Source of the DNA: an uncultured Christensenella sp. | GTDB lineage: Bacteria; Bacillota; Clostridia; Christensenellales; Pumilibacteraceae | Length of the DNA stretch: 64,000 nucleotides | Direction of reading: 5' to 3' | NCBI GenBank assembly: GCA_910577945.1 | Contig: CAJTNI010000001.1 | Span: forward strand, 121,248 to 185,247 | Shown: positions 50,998 to 60,598 of the stretch, piece after piece | How positions within the stretch are numbered: the stretch's first letter is position 1 | Layout: every line of letters begins with the position of its first letter | Made by a program: the position numbers and the translations under genes | The notes under the pieces: model-generated | Database searches by the model: none | What the model was told of the DNA's origin: nothing | The model's input: only the letters and a program-made list of their open reading frames with translations

Positions 50998-53298
50998 TCA
51001 CTCCTCAACCACCGTCAAAGGCGCAAAATCGACGGCGAGAAGCATTACGCCGCCGCGCTCGAAGTCGATTTTCGCATATATACTATCGCCCTGTTTTTCT
51101 ATTCCTATAACCTTGCCCTTTCCCAAACGCTTATGCGACACGGTGCAGCCCTCTTTGATTTTGTTTGCCGCGTCGCTCGCGGGCTTGGGCGCGCTTGCGG
51201 TCTTGCCGAAATCGCTTTTATACGCGCCGACCGAGCCGCTTTGCGACTGCGAATATCCGCTCGACCTTGTACGGCCGCTCGTCGCGCCGCCGCTTCCTAC
51301 GCCGTAGCTTGCGCCGTCGCGCGAGTATCCGCCGTAACCGTACGAGTCTCTGCGCGGCTTATCGTATCCGTATGCGCCTTCGTTATGCGGGCGTTCGGCT
51401 TGCTTTTCCACAAGCCCGCATTCCGTCAAGAACCGCGACGGCACGTTGAACTTGGTCTCGCCGTACAAGAACCGCGATTTGGAATAAGTGAGGAACAGCC
51501 GCTTTTTGGCGCGCGTCGCCGCCACGTACATGAGCCGTCGCTCCTCCTCGATATGCGAGGAGGTTTCGCCCTCCGATATGCGTATCGACGGGAAAATGCT
51601 TTCCTCCAAGCCGACTACGAACACCACGGGAAACTCCAAGCCCTTTGCGCTGTGCACGGTAGCCACCGTGACGGCGTTGTCGCCCATCAGCTCGTCGCCG
51701 TCGCTGTAAAGCGACACGGTCTGCAAGTAGTCGGACAGCGTGCCGTCGCCGTTGTTGGTTGCGAATTCGGCGACCGAATTCAAAAGCTCGTTTAGGTTTT
51801 CGAGCCGCGTTCTGTCCTCGTCGTTTTTGGAAAACAAATCGTTCACGTTAAGCACGCAGAACAGAAGATATTTAAAATACTGCACGACGCTGCCCTGCGC
51901 GGCGGTTTCCACCAATTTGGAAAGCGTCGCGGCAAGCTCGACAAGCTTGGGTTTGAGCGCGCCGCCGACCTCGTCGCCGCACGTCGTTATTACGCCGTAC
52001 AGGCTCGTTTGCTTGGACGCCGCTATCCCGCGCAGCTTTTCAATTGACGCCTCGCCGATACCGCGGCGCGGAAAATTGATTATGCGCAACAGCGCCTCGT
52101 CGTCGGCGGGGTTTACAGACAACCGCGCATACGCCAATACGTCCTTGACCTCTTTGCGGTCGAAGAACTTAAAGCCGCCGTAAACGCGGTGCGGTATGCC
52201 GTACTGCAAAAACCGCTCCTCGAATCTGCGCGTAAGCGCGTTAAGCCGCATGAGCACTGCGCAATCTGAGTAATTATACCCGCCGTAGCTCGTCAGCTCG
52301 TAAATCGTGCGCGCCACGTAGTCCGCCTCGAACCCGTCCGTCGCCGCGCCGAAGCAAACCACTTTTTCGCCGCCGCCGTTTTCCGTCCACAGCTTTTTAT
52401 CCAGCCTTTGGCTGTTGCCCTTTATTATACGGTTGGCGACCGTCAAAATATTCGACGTGGAACGGTAGTTTTGTTCGAGCTTGAACACCTTGCACGGAAA
52501 ATCGCGCTGAAAATCGAATATGTTGGCAATCGACGCTCCGCGCCAGGTGTAAATACATTGGTCCTCGTCGCCCACCGCGAAAATATTTCGATGCTTGCCC
52601 GCGAGTATTTTAACGATATCGTACTGAATTACGTTCGTATCTTGAAATTCGTCGATATGTATGTAGCGGAATTTGTTTTGATAAAACTCGCGCGCCTCGT
52701 CGTCTGTGCGCAGCAGCCGCAGCGTTTCGATAAGCAAATCGTCGTAGTCGAGCGCATTGTTCGCTTTTAACGTTCTTTGATACTCGGCGTACGCCTTGGC
52801 GACCTGCTCCGCATCGCCCGCGTATTTATACACGCTTTCGTATTCGTCGGGCGAAATACCCTTATTCTTGGAATCGGATATGGCGGACAGTATGCGCTTT
52901 TGCATATCGTCCTCCCAATCGTTTTCCTTGCATATTCGCCTGACGACCGACTTGGTCTCGGCGTCGCCGTAAATGGTAAAATTCTTGCCGAACCCGATTT
53001 TGTCGATAAACCGACGCAATATGCGCACGCATGCGGCATGAAAAGTAAAAATCCAAATGCCGTCGGTGTTTTCGGTCATCGTCATCAGCCGCTCGCGCAT
53101 TTCGTTTGCCGCCTTGTTGGTAAACGTGATTGCGAGAATGGAATACGGCGCAACGTTCAAATCCTTTATCAAGTGCACGATACGGTGCGTAAGCAATCGC
53201 GTTTTGCCGCTGCCCGCGCCCGCCGTTACCAGCACCGCGCCTTCGGTCTCCAACACCGCCTGCTTTTGTATGTCGTTAAGTTCTTCCGGTCTGTACAT
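50998..53298 (-). CDS. pcrA: ATP-dependent DNA helicase PcrA (UvrD family)
   Basis: 766-residue superfamily 1 helicase needed for repair and for clearing proteins from DNA. Walker A is TAGAGSGKTRLLTHR; motif II region DEFQDTN; motif III QCIYTWRGA; motif VI VAATRAKKRLFLTYS. A Gly/Tyr/Ser-rich linker (about 655-705) leads to the C-terminal Tudor-like domain (KRLGKGKVIGIEKQGD), which in PcrA binds RNA polymerase. Coupled with ligA. Confidence 0.97.
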   Translation of the reverse strand: MYRPEELNDIQKQAVLETEGAVLVTAGAGSGKTRLLTHRIVHLIKDLNVAPYSILAITFTNKAANEMRERLMTMTENTDGIWIFTFHAACVRILRRFIDKIGFGKNFTIYGDAETKSVVRRICKENDWEDDMQKRILSAISDSKNKGISPDEYESVYKYAGDAEQVAKAYAEYQRTLKANNALDYDDLLIETLRLLRTDDEAREFYQNKFRYIHIDEFQDTNVIQYDIVKILAGKHRNIFAVGDEDQCIYTWRGASIANIFDFQRDFPCKVFKLEQNYRSTSNILTVANRIIKGNSQRLDKKLWTENGGGEKVVCFGAATDGFEADYVARTIYELTSYGGYNYSDCAVLMRLNALTRRFEERFLQYGIPHRVYGGFKFFDRKEVKDVLAYARLSVNPADDEALLRIINFPRRGIGEASIEKLRGIAASKQTSLYGVITTCGDEVGGALKPKLVELAATLSKLVETAAQGSVVQYFKYLLFCVLNVNDLFSKNDEDRTRLENLNELLNSVAEFATNNGDGTLSDYLQTVSLYSDGDELMGDNAVTVATVHSAKGLEFPVVFVVGLEESIFPSIRISEGETSSHIEEERRLMYVAATRAKKRLFLTYSKSRFLYGETKFNVPSRFLTECGLVEKQAERPHNEGAYGYDKPRRDSYGYGGYSRDGASYGVGSGGATSGRTRSSGYSQSQSGSVGAYKSDFGKTASAPKPASDAANKIKEGCTVSHKRLGKGKVIGIEKQGDSIYAKIDFERGGVMLLAVDFAPLTVVEE

Positions 53299-53309
53299 GT
53301 TTGTCCCTG

Positions 53310-53693
53310 TTACGCGCCCGTGCGTTCGCGGTAGTATCTGTCTTTGAGTTCTCTGAATTTATTGGACAGTTCGAGAATATATCTCTGCTTGCCCGCCGCG
53401 TCCAGCGCGGTGTAAACTTCGCTTTCTATAAGCTGACCAATCGGATTGAGCGCAACCTCGTCGCTATCCAAAATGTCGCAAACCTTTTTGTACATACGCT
53501 CGTCCGCGACGCTTTCCGTCGATTCGTAGGTAAGCTCGCGTTTAAGCCGCAGCCGCGCACAGTCCGAGCCCGCGCCCGTATCCGCCGTTTGCGTATTGCA
53601 TCCGTTCCTGACCGAATCCCAATACCCCATTTTGAGCCGTTGTTTTGCGAGCTGACAGCGTTTTCTCAGTTCGCCAGATTGCTTGTGCGCCAT
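53310..53693 (-). CDS. hypothetical protein upstream of pcrA
   Basis: 127 residues from ATG 53693, set by GGAGGG nine bases upstream. Highly charged and mostly helical, with a basic N-terminus (ELRKRCQLAKQRLK) and a C-terminal helix (YILELSNKFRELKDRYYRER). No signal peptide, membrane segment or known motif. First gene of the transcript that includes pcrA and ligA, which hints at a DNA-related role but does not prove it. Confidence 0.65.
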   Translation of the reverse strand: MAHKQSGELRKRCQLAKQRLKMGYWDSVRNGCNTQTADTGAGSDCARLRLKRELTYESTESVADERMYKKVCDILDSDEVALNPIGQLIESEVYTALDAAGKQRYILELSNKFRELKDRYYRERTGA

Positions 53694-53727
53694 TGTCGTA
53701 TGCCCTCCGTAAGTAAGCTTTACGGAC

Positions 53728-53755
53728 ATTATAGCACACGCGCCGCGCACGGCAA
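53728..53755 (-). promoter_or_regulatory. sigma-A promoter of the pcrA-ligA operon
   Basis: TTGCCG (53750-53755), 16 bases, TATAAT (53728-53733) on the minus strand, followed by the ribosome site of the 127-residue gene. Confidence 0.65.
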
Positions 53756-53836
53756 CCGTTAAGCGAAAATCGCGGTTATGCGCGAAATTTCGACAAAACT
53801 CGCCCATACGCGCGCATAACGAACGCGCGTCGAATA

Positions 53837-54874
53837 CTAATTTATTTTATCCGCCGCGGCAAGCAACAGCCGTTCCGTGCGCTGCCAACCCAGACAGCCG
53901 TCGGTAATCGACTTGCCGTAAACGCCGCCCGACTGCGGCTGATTGCCGTCCTCGATGTAGCTCTCTATCAAAAAGCCTTTGACGAACTTGTCGAAATCAT
54001 CGGATTCGTGCGTGTTGTTAAGCACCTCGTTGACTATACGCGGCTGTTCCAGCGGGCGCTTGCCGCTGTTGGAGTGATTGGTGTCGATAATGACGGCGGG
54101 GTTTTCCAGCTTTTCGCTCAAATACAGCTCGTACAGCCGCATTACGTCCTCGTAGTGATAGTTGGAAATATTATTGCCGTACACGTCCACCGCGCCGCGC
54201 AGCACGGCGTGCACAAACGGATTGCCGTAAGTCTTTACCTGCATGTCGCGGTACTTGAACTCGTTGGAGATTTGCGACGCGTAAATTGAATTGAGCAGTA
54301 CGGAAAGGCTGCCGTTCATGGGGTTTTTCATACCGATTGGCAAATCGAAGCCGCTTGCGACCAGCCTGTGCATTTGGTTCTCCGACGACCGCGCGCCGAC
54401 CGCGATATACGCGAGCACGTCCTCGATATAATCGTGATTGTCGGGATACAGCATTTCGTCGGCGGTAAACAGCCCGCTTTCGGCGATGACGCGCATGTGC
54501 ATTTTTCTGAGCGACAGTATCCCCGCCTGAATATCGGTTTGACTGTTGTGCGGGTCGGGACTGTGGAACATGCCCTTGTACCCCTCGCCGCGCGTTCTCG
54601 GCTTGTTGGTGTACACGCGCACAAGCACGTAAATCTTGTCCTTTACTTTTTCCGCGACGCGCGCAAGCCTGCATGCGTAATCGCAAACCGCGTCCTCGTT
54701 ATCTGCGGAGCACGGTCCGACGATAAACAGCTTGCGCTTATCCTTGCCCGTAAGAATATCCTTCATCGCCTTTTCGGCGTGCGCTTTTTTTTCCTTCAAC
54801 TCCTGCGGGAACGGCTCTAATTCCTTGACCTGCTCGGGCGTCATTACCGGTTTTACAATATCTATCATGTTCAC
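53837..54874 (-). CDS. aroF: 3-deoxy-7-phosphoheptulonate (DAHP) synthase, class I
   Basis: 345 residues. Condenses PEP and erythrose 4-phosphate, the first step of the shikimate pathway. AroG/F-type motifs: IVGPCSADN, VYTNKPRTRGEGYKG, GARSSENQMHR and DTNHSNSGK. Start is GTG with AGAGG eight bases upstream; an ATG two codons later is less well placed. Last gene of the block running from alr; other shikimate genes are not nearby. Confidence 0.95.
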   Translation of the reverse strand: MNMIDIVKPVMTPEQVKELEPFPQELKEKKAHAEKAMKDILTGKDKRKLFIVGPCSADNEDAVCDYACRLARVAEKVKDKIYVLVRVYTNKPRTRGEGYKGMFHSPDPHNSQTDIQAGILSLRKMHMRVIAESGLFTADEMLYPDNHDYIEDVLAYIAVGARSSENQMHRLVASGFDLPIGMKNPMNGSLSVLLNSIYASQISNEFKYRDMQVKTYGNPFVHAVLRGAVDVYGNNISNYHYEDVMRLYELYLSEKLENPAVIIDTNHSNSGKRPLEQPRIVNEVLNNTHESDDFDKFVKGFLIESYIEDGNQPQSGGVYGKSITDGCLGWQRTERLLLAAADKIN

Positions 54875-54888
54875 AGCGGTTTCCTCTG

Positions 54889-55356
54889 TTATTTTTTATC
54901 GTCAAGTCTGGCCGTTCTGAGCTCCTCGCGGTTTGTTCTGACCACCGCCAACGTCGAGCAAAGGAAGTTTTCCATTTCCTTGAATAAATTATCGAGGTGC
55001 GTTTTTGTGCGCAATATCAGATTGTCGCACTGCGTATACGCGTTTTCTATAATGCGGTTGGACGCGATTTGCGCGTTTTTGACGACCTCGGTCTCCGATA
55101 TCAGCTTGTTCGCCTTTTCCTCCGCGGCGCGGATTGTGTTTTTGGCAACCACGTCGGCGTTGGATAAAATCTCCTTGCGCTTTTGGCTTATGCGCTCGGC
55201 GTCCGTCATCGAATCGGGCAAGACCCGAGCAAGCTTGTCGCACAAATCGGCGCAAAGCGCGATATCGGGCTTTTTGGAAAAAAAGCCGCCGCGCGAAACG
55301 TTAAGCTCCTCCCGCAGTCTGTCCAAAATATCGAGCGCTTCCGATTGCTCTTGCAT
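54889..55356 (-). CDS. coiled-coil hypothetical protein next to coaD
   Basis: 155 residues. After a short N-terminal part, residues about 65-140 form an Ala/Glu/Lys/Asn-rich coiled coil (ISQKRKEILSNADVVAKNT) reminiscent of DivIVA-like or ATP-synthase-b-like helices. No membrane segment. AAGGAGG precedes the ATG. A gene of this sort near coaD occurs in several Clostridia; function unknown. Confidence 0.7.
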   Translation of the reverse strand: MQEQSEALDILDRLREELNVSRGGFFSKKPDIALCADLCDKLARVLPDSMTDAERISQKRKEILSNADVVAKNTIRAAEEKANKLISETEVVKNAQIASNRIIENAYTQCDNLILRTKTHLDNLFKEMENFLCSTLAVVRTNREELRTARLDDKK

Positions 55357-55379
55357 GTTGACGAAACCTCCTTACGATT

Positions 55380-55868
55380 TTACCCGTTATTTTTATTTCC
55401 GTACTGCGCCGAAACGCCGTCCAGCGCGGCGGGCGCGACGTAGCCTTCAAGCTTGTCCGTAACGCCCAGCGCGGCAAGCTCCCGCACTACCGTCGACGAA
55501 ACGTGCGCCAGCTCGGGCGCGGTGGCGAGCAGCACGCAATCCTTGCCGCACAGCGAGCGATACACCGCGGCGAGCTCGCGCTCGTACTCGAAATCCTTGG
55601 TATTGCGCACGCCGCGCACCAGCACGCATTCGCCCTGCGCTGTCAAAAACTCGCTCAGCAGTCCGTCGAACGGCACGACCGTAACTCCGCCGAGGTCGGC
55701 GACGGAAAGCTCCGCGATTTTAACGCGTACTGCGAGCGGCGCGGCGCGCTTGCCCGTATCGCTCGCCACGGCGACGACCGCACCGCCGAACACGGCGAGT
55801 GCACGCTCGACAAGATTGCGGTGTCCTGCCGTGAACGGGTCAAACGTTCCCGCTATTATCGCCTTCAT
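55380..55868 (-). CDS. coaD: phosphopantetheine adenylyltransferase
   Basis: 162 residues. Transfers AMP to 4'-phosphopantetheine in coenzyme A synthesis. The nucleotidyltransferase motif TAGH is in AGTFDPFTAGHRNLVERA, and the late ISSTVVRE-like motif reads HVSSTVVREL. The ATG at 55868 has GAGG upstream and lies inside the end of rsmD (29-base overlap), so translation is coupled. Confidence 0.96.
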   Translation of the reverse strand: MKAIIAGTFDPFTAGHRNLVERALAVFGGAVVAVASDTGKRAAPLAVRVKIAELSVADLGGVTVVPFDGLLSEFLTAQGECVLVRGVRNTKDFEYERELAAVYRSLCGKDCVLLATAPELAHVSSTVVRELAALGVTDKLEGYVAPAALDGVSAQYGNKNNG

Positions 55869-56400
55869 TGTCACCTCGCTTGATAAATTCGAGAGCGGCA
55901 GCGCCGAAAACTCTACGGTCTATTATACTGACTTCGGGCGGAATTATCAAGTCATTTGAGCTACTATGTTCGATAATTATAAGCCCGTCTTTTTTGAGCA
56001 ATCCGTATTTAAGCATAAGCCCCAAAGCGGGCTCGGCATACCCGCTCTTATACGGCGGGTCGCAAAATATAATATCGTAGCTCGTATTTTTCAGCATGCG
56101 CAATGCTCTTCTGAAATCCGCGCACACAAGCCGCGCGTCGATTTTGAGCTTTTTGAGATTGGCGTCGGCGTTCTTGGTATTCATATCGACAAACACGCAC
56201 GACTGCGCGCCGCGCGATAACGCCTCTATTCCCAACGCACCGCTGCCGCAAAACACGTCCAAGCACTCCGCACCGCTCGGCAGCCCGCGCGACGCGAGTA
56301 TGGAAAAAATGCTGCCCTTGGCTATATCGGCGGTCGGGCGCACCTCGCCGTGCGGCGAAGTGAGCGTCGCGCCTCTGTATTTACCCGAAATTACTCGCAT
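55840..56400 (-). CDS. rsmD: 16S rRNA guanine-966 N2-methyltransferase RsmD
   Basis: 186 residues. The family start MRVISGKYRG fixes the ATG at 56400; longer frames run into the neighbour. SAM-binding LDVFCGSGALGIEAL and catalytic DPPY (IIFCDPPYKSGY) are present. Overlaps coaD by 29 bases and the upstream gene by 20. The rsmD-coaD pair is widely conserved. Confidence 0.95.
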   Translation of the reverse strand: MRVISGKYRGATLTSPHGEVRPTADIAKGSIFSILASRGLPSGAECLDVFCGSGALGIEALSRGAQSCVFVDMNTKNADANLKKLKIDARLVCADFRRALRMLKNTSYDIIFCDPPYKSGYAEPALGLMLKYGLLKKDGLIIIEHSSSNDLIIPPEVSIIDRRVFGAAALEFIKRGDNEGDNSGNV

Positions 56401-56953
56401 GCTTAAAGTATAGCACTTTGCTCTCGGTAACGCAACAATCGAGCGGTATATCCGTAATATCGCGCTTAAATCGAGCGCGCTGCGCGTCGAACGCAAGCCC
56501 TATCTTGAACGTATCGGCGTTAGCGAAAAACCTGTCGTAACAGCCTTTGCCGTATCCCAGCCGATATCCGTCGCCGTCGAACGCCAACAACGGCGTGACG
56601 CAGCAATCTATTTCGGGCGCTTGTCCGACGTCGGCGGCATAACAGTCGTCGGGCATATTGCCGCGCTTGTCCGCTTTGCCCAAGCTTACGACGCGGCGCG
56701 GAACGATAATTCCGTCGAGGTCGGTATACGGCGCAAATACGGTTACGCCCGAACGCGCGACAAGCCGCGATATAAGCTCCGTCGTATCCGCTTCCGAGCC
56801 TATGGAAACGTACACCATCACGTTCCCGCGCAAAAGCGGCAAAACCGACTCGGTAATCGCGTGCGACCGCTCGGGCTTGTCCCCTATCCCCGCGCGCAGC
56901 TCGATTAGCTTGCGACGCAGAGTTTGCTTGTCATACGTAAACTCTTTCCGCAC
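56381..56953 (-). CDS. 5-formyltetrahydrofolate cyclo-ligase
   Basis: 190 residues. Converts 5-formyl-THF to 5,10-methenyl-THF using ATP, restoring folate for one-carbon metabolism. The conserved LRRKLIELRAG start, FDGDGYRLGYGKGCYDRF and DIPLD are all seen. The start is GTG at 56953, 23 bases inside the alr end; no ATG is available nearby. Confidence 0.93.
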   Translation of the reverse strand: MRKEFTYDKQTLRRKLIELRAGIGDKPERSHAITESVLPLLRGNVMVYVSIGSEADTTELISRLVARSGVTVFAPYTDLDGIIVPRRVVSLGKADKRGNMPDDCYAADVGQAPEIDCCVTPLLAFDGDGYRLGYGKGCYDRFFANADTFKIGLAFDAQRARFKRDITDIPLDCCVTESKVLYFKHASNFG

Positions 56954-57932
56954 GTCCGTTAAATCCCGTCAAAACCTCGTAAATTATAGTGCCGTAGCAT
57001 TTAGCCAAATACTCCGTATCCGATTTTTCGGATATCAGGTACGCATATTCGCCAACGCGGCACGGTATGCCCGAAACGTCTATCATGCAGTAGTCCATGC
57101 ACGGAACTCCGATTACGGGACACATATTGCCGCGCACGCGCAGATACAGCTGCTTGTCGCACCGCCTAAGCCCGTCGGCGTAGCCTATGCGCACGGTAGC
57201 TATAACCGCGTCGCGGTCGAGCGTGTAGTCGCCGTAGCCGATATGCTCGCCCGCCTGCACGCGCGATATCGCGACGATTTTCGCACGCACCTTCATGCAA
57301 ATATCCAAGCCCTCTGCATACCCGTACATCGCTATACCGCAACGCGTCATATCGTACAGGTTTACGCCCGCGCCCGCAAGGGCGAGCGCGCACGAACAAT
57401 ACAAGTGCCGTCGGCTCTGCCACAATCCGTCCGCAGTCAGTCGCTCGAACTCCGCCGACTGCGCCGCGGCGGACGCAATGCCGCCGTACAAATGCGAATA
57501 CACCGACCACGGCTTGACGTTCAACAGCTTGCACAGCTCCGCGATTTCCGCGAGCTTGCTCTCGCTTGCGCCCAGCCTGTTCATGCCCGTATTGACCGCG
57601 ACAGAAAAGCACTTGCGCCCGGAGCGCAACAACGCCGTGAGCTGATTTGCGTCTGTAACCGTGGGAATGATATTGCTCTCGCAGGCGCGCAAATACGGCT
57701 CGATATCTCCGCCCAGCGCGAGTATGGGGCGTTTTACGATTGACGCGAGCGCGATTGCCTCGTCCGCCGTCGCCGCGAGAAAGCAATCGACGAGCGGCTC
57801 GATATACCCCGCCGCAGCCAAGCCGTGACCGTAAGCGTCCGCTTTGACCACGGCGCAAAAGCCGTTGCCGAGCGTCGCGCGTATGCGCCTGATATTATGC
57901 CGCAAGCGCGACAAATCCACAACCGTCTGCAT
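56931..57932 (-). CDS. alr: alanine racemase
   Basis: 333 residues, shorter than the usual 370-390. PLP enzyme that makes D-alanine for peptidoglycan. The PLP lysine is in VVKADAYGHG, and the catalytic tyrosine lies in IGYADG; the substrate loop PCMDYCMIDVSG is present. The loop that in some homologues carries a carbamylated lysine reads AVNTGMNRLG. All core motifs remain, so it should be active. Starts 43 bases after atpC with no clear terminator between. Confidence 0.94.
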   Translation of the reverse strand: MQTVVDLSRLRHNIRRIRATLGNGFCAVVKADAYGHGLAAAGYIEPLVDCFLAATADEAIALASIVKRPILALGGDIEPYLRACESNIIPTVTDANQLTALLRSGRKCFSVAVNTGMNRLGASESKLAEIAELCKLLNVKPWSVYSHLYGGIASAAAQSAEFERLTADGLWQSRRHLYCSCALALAGAGVNLYDMTRCGIAMYGYAEGLDICMKVRAKIVAISRVQAGEHIGYGDYTLDRDAVIATVRIGYADGLRRCDKQLYLRVRGNMCPVIGVPCMDYCMIDVSGIPCRVGEYAYLISEKSDTEYLAKCYGTIIYEVLTGFNGRAERVYV

Positions 57933-57975
57933 ATAGAGATATGTATGCGACGAGCTGCGAAAAAGTGACTGTTTT

Positions 57976-58353
57976 TTACTCTCCGCCCGAACTTTTTTCG
58001 CGCATGCCTTTTATGGACGCCGCGATTTTTACCTTTGCCGTTTGGTACTCGCGCGCCGAAAGCTCGCCGTCGTCGGTATTTCGGACGCGCGGCGCATCCT
58101 CCGACTCGGCATACTCGGTAATAAGCGTAACGCCGTCGGCGCTCACGCGAATAATACCATCGCCGCAGTCCGCGCTTTTATCGATGACCGACGTTTTAAA
58201 GTCGACGCGCCCGGCGCACAGGATACCGACGCGCGGCAACGCGCCGCGCATGAACCCGACTCTGCCGTCGGTCGTCTGCACGGACAGGTATTCGACCTCG
58301 CCCGAATAAAACAACCCATCGGGCGTAACTATGCGCAGCTCGAACGTACTCAA
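57976..58353 (-). CDS. atpC: F-type ATP synthase epsilon subunit
   Basis: 125 residues. Central-stalk subunit that couples and can inhibit the motor. The N-terminal beta barrel (about 1-85) reads FELRIVTPDGLFYSGEVE and GRVGFMRGALP; the C-terminal helices are short. The start is TTG overlapping the atpD stop by four bases. Confidence 0.92.
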   Translation of the reverse strand: MSTFELRIVTPDGLFYSGEVEYLSVQTTDGRVGFMRGALPRVGILCAGRVDFKTSVIDKSADCGDGIIRVSADGVTLITEYAESEDAPRVRNTDDGELSAREYQTAKVKIAASIKGMREKSSGGE

Positions 58354-59771
58354 TTAAACGCCTTCTCCTTGACCTCGTCGAGGTCGCCCACCATAAAGAA
58401 CGCCGACTCGGGGTATTTGTCCGCTTCGCCCGCGAGTATGGACGCAAAGCATTCGAGCGTAGTTTCAAGCGGCACGTACCGCCCCTCAATGCCCGTAAAG
58501 TTTTTTGCGACGAACATGGGCTGCGAGAAAAAGCGTTGCAGCTTTCTCGCGCGGTGCACCAGCGCCTTGTCCTCCTCGGAAAGTTCGTCCATGCCGAGAA
58601 TGGAAATTATATCGGACAAATCGTTATAGCGCTGCAAGGTAGCCTGCACGCCGCGCGCTATATCGTAATGCCGCGCGCCGAGCACCGATTTTTCCAAAAT
58701 GCGACTCGTCGATTGCAACGGGTCTACCGCGGGATAAATTCCCTGCTCGACAATCTTGCGGCTGAGCACCGTCGTCGCGTCGAGGTGCGTAAAAATGGAC
58801 GCGGGCGCGGGGTCGGTCAAATCGTCCGCAGGCACGTAAACCGCCTGTATGGACGTAATAGACCCGTTTTTGGTGGACGCTATGCGCTCTTCGAGCGCGC
58901 CCAGCTCGGTCGCGAGCGTGGGCTGATATCCGACCGCCGACGGAAGTCTGCCGAGCAACGCGGACACCTCCGAACCGGCTTGAACGTATCTGTAAATGTT
59001 ATCGATAAACAGCAAAACGTCCTTATTCATTTCGTCGCGGAAATATTCGGCGAGCGTAAGTCCCGTAAGCGCAGTGCGCATGCGCGAGCCGGGCGGCTCG
59101 TTCATTTGCCCGAACACGAGCGCCGTTTTGTCTATGACGCCGCTTTCGGTCATGTCGCTAATCATTTCATAGCCCTCGCGACTGCGCTCGCCTACGCCCG
59201 TAAATATCGAGTAGCCGCCGTGCTTTGTGGCTACGTTGTGTATAAGCTCCATTATCAGCACGGTTTTGCCGACGCCCGCGCCGCCGAAAAGTCCGACCTT
59301 TCCGCCGCGCAAATACGGCGCGACGAGGTCGATTACCTTAATGCCCGTTTCCATTATTTCCACGCCCGATTTTTGCTCGTAAAACTCGGGCGCTTTGCGG
59401 TGAATGGAGCGGTGCGTTTCGCCGTTTATCGGACCTCTGCCGTCAATCGGGTCGCCGAGCACGTTCATAACCCTGCCGAGCACGCTTTCGCCGACGGGCA
59501 CGGAAATCGAGTGCCCCGTGCCGTACGCCTTCATTCCGCGCGCCAAGCCCTCTGTCGGTTCGAGCGCGATGCAGCGCGCCGTAGACGGCGGGATATGGCT
59601 CATAACCTCCAACGCGACAAAGCCCTCGGCGGGAGACTGCATTCCGCTCGCTATTTGGTCGCGAGTGTCGATAATTACTTTTTCGTATATCTTGGGCAGC
59701 TTGGTTTCGAACTTGACGTCCACGACGGGTCCGAGCACGACCGAAACGCACCCGCAATTCAATTCCTTCAT
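58350..59771 (-). CDS. atpD: F-type ATP synthase beta subunit
   Basis: 473-residue catalytic subunit. P-loop GGAGVGKTVLIMEL, catalytic region GVGERSREGYEM, and the DELSEEDK segment (DELSEED motif) are intact. Between gamma and epsilon in the standard order, with overlaps at both ends. Confidence 0.98.
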   Translation of the reverse strand: MKELNCGCVSVVLGPVVDVKFETKLPKIYEKVIIDTRDQIASGMQSPAEGFVALEVMSHIPPSTARCIALEPTEGLARGMKAYGTGHSISVPVGESVLGRVMNVLGDPIDGRGPINGETHRSIHRKAPEFYEQKSGVEIMETGIKVIDLVAPYLRGGKVGLFGGAGVGKTVLIMELIHNVATKHGGYSIFTGVGERSREGYEMISDMTESGVIDKTALVFGQMNEPPGSRMRTALTGLTLAEYFRDEMNKDVLLFIDNIYRYVQAGSEVSALLGRLPSAVGYQPTLATELGALEERIASTKNGSITSIQAVYVPADDLTDPAPASIFTHLDATTVLSRKIVEQGIYPAVDPLQSTSRILEKSVLGARHYDIARGVQATLQRYNDLSDIISILGMDELSEEDKALVHRARKLQRFFSQPMFVAKNFTGIEGRYVPLETTLECFASILAGEADKYPESAFFMVGDLDEVKEKAFN

Positions 59772-60598
59772 TACCGTCTCCTTTTATCGAGCGCGGAGGT
59801 AGACCCGATAATTTCTGTTATTTGCTCCGTCACTGCGCCCTGCCTTGCGCGGTTGTATTCAATCGACAGCGCCGCAATCATTTCGTCGGCGCTGCGGGTG
59901 GACGCGGACATCGCCGCGCGCCTTGCCATATGCTCGGCGGCGGCGCTCGACAGCAACGCGTCGTACGCCTCGCATTCGAGATACATAGGCAATAGCCTTG
60001 CGCACACCTCGGCTGCCGACGGCTCGTATCCGTCCTCGTTTACGCGCGCCGCTGCGTCTTGCTCGCACGGCAGCACCTGCCGCACAGTCGGCGCGTATGC
60101 GGAATGCGAGGTCAACGCGTTGTACGCGAACGACACCGACTGCGCGCCGCCGTCGTAATAAGAAAAAGCGACGTCCGCCAGCGACTTTGCATGCGCGTAA
60201 TCCGCTCCGACAATCGAATCGACAAACCTGTCATCGACGTTTTCGCGCTTACGGAAATACTCCGCCGCAGTTTTGCCTATCGGGATAATTACCGTGTCGG
60301 CGTCGATTACGCCGTCGGCGAGCCGCAAAACGTCGTGGTTGAACGCGCCGCACAAGCCCTTGTCGGCAGCCACGACGAAAACCGCTTTTCGCGCGCTACG
60401 CGGCTTTTCGGGCGGCGGCACGCAGCCTGCCGCGCTGCGCATTGTCGCGCGCACCGCGTTCACGTACTCCCGACTCGTTTCGTAGCGCTCGGTCGCCTTG
60501 CGCATTTTGGAAATGGACACCGTTTCCATCGCGCCCGTTATTTGCCGCGTCTGCTTTACAGAAACAAGCCTGCGCTTGATGTCCGAAAGGCTGTTCAT
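59771..60598 (-). CDS. atpG: F-type ATP synthase gamma subunit
   Basis: 275 residues. Central rotating shaft. The N-terminal helix DIKRRLVSVKQTRQITGAME and C-terminal STRSADEMIAALSIEYNRAR form the coiled coil; a Rossmann-like middle domain includes VVAADKGLCGAFN. Overlaps atpA by four bases and atpD by one. Normal structure, so the operon is not generally degraded. Confidence 0.97.
   Translation of the reverse strand: MNSLSDIKRRLVSVKQTRQITGAMETVSISKMRKATERYETSREYVNAVRATMRSAAGCVPPPEKPRSARKAVFVVAADKGLCGAFNHDVLRLADGVIDADTVIIPIGKTAAEYFRKRENVDDRFVDSIVGADYAHAKSLADVAFSYYDGGAQSVSFAYNALTSHSAYAPTVRQVLPCEQDAAARVNEDGYEPSAAEVCARLLPMYLECEAYDALLSSAAAEHMARRAAMSASTRSADEMIAALSIEYNRARQGAVTEQITEIIGSTSALDKRRR

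Noticed and set aside
56931..57932. Alanine racemase as a truncated pseudogene because of its short length
   Set aside because: The PLP lysine, catalytic tyrosine and substrate loop are all present and the frame is open from end to end.
58536..60158. 540-codon plus-strand frame opposite atpD and atpG
   Set aside because: Crosses two verified genes in antisense and is Arg/Tyr/His-rich, as expected for a shadow frame.
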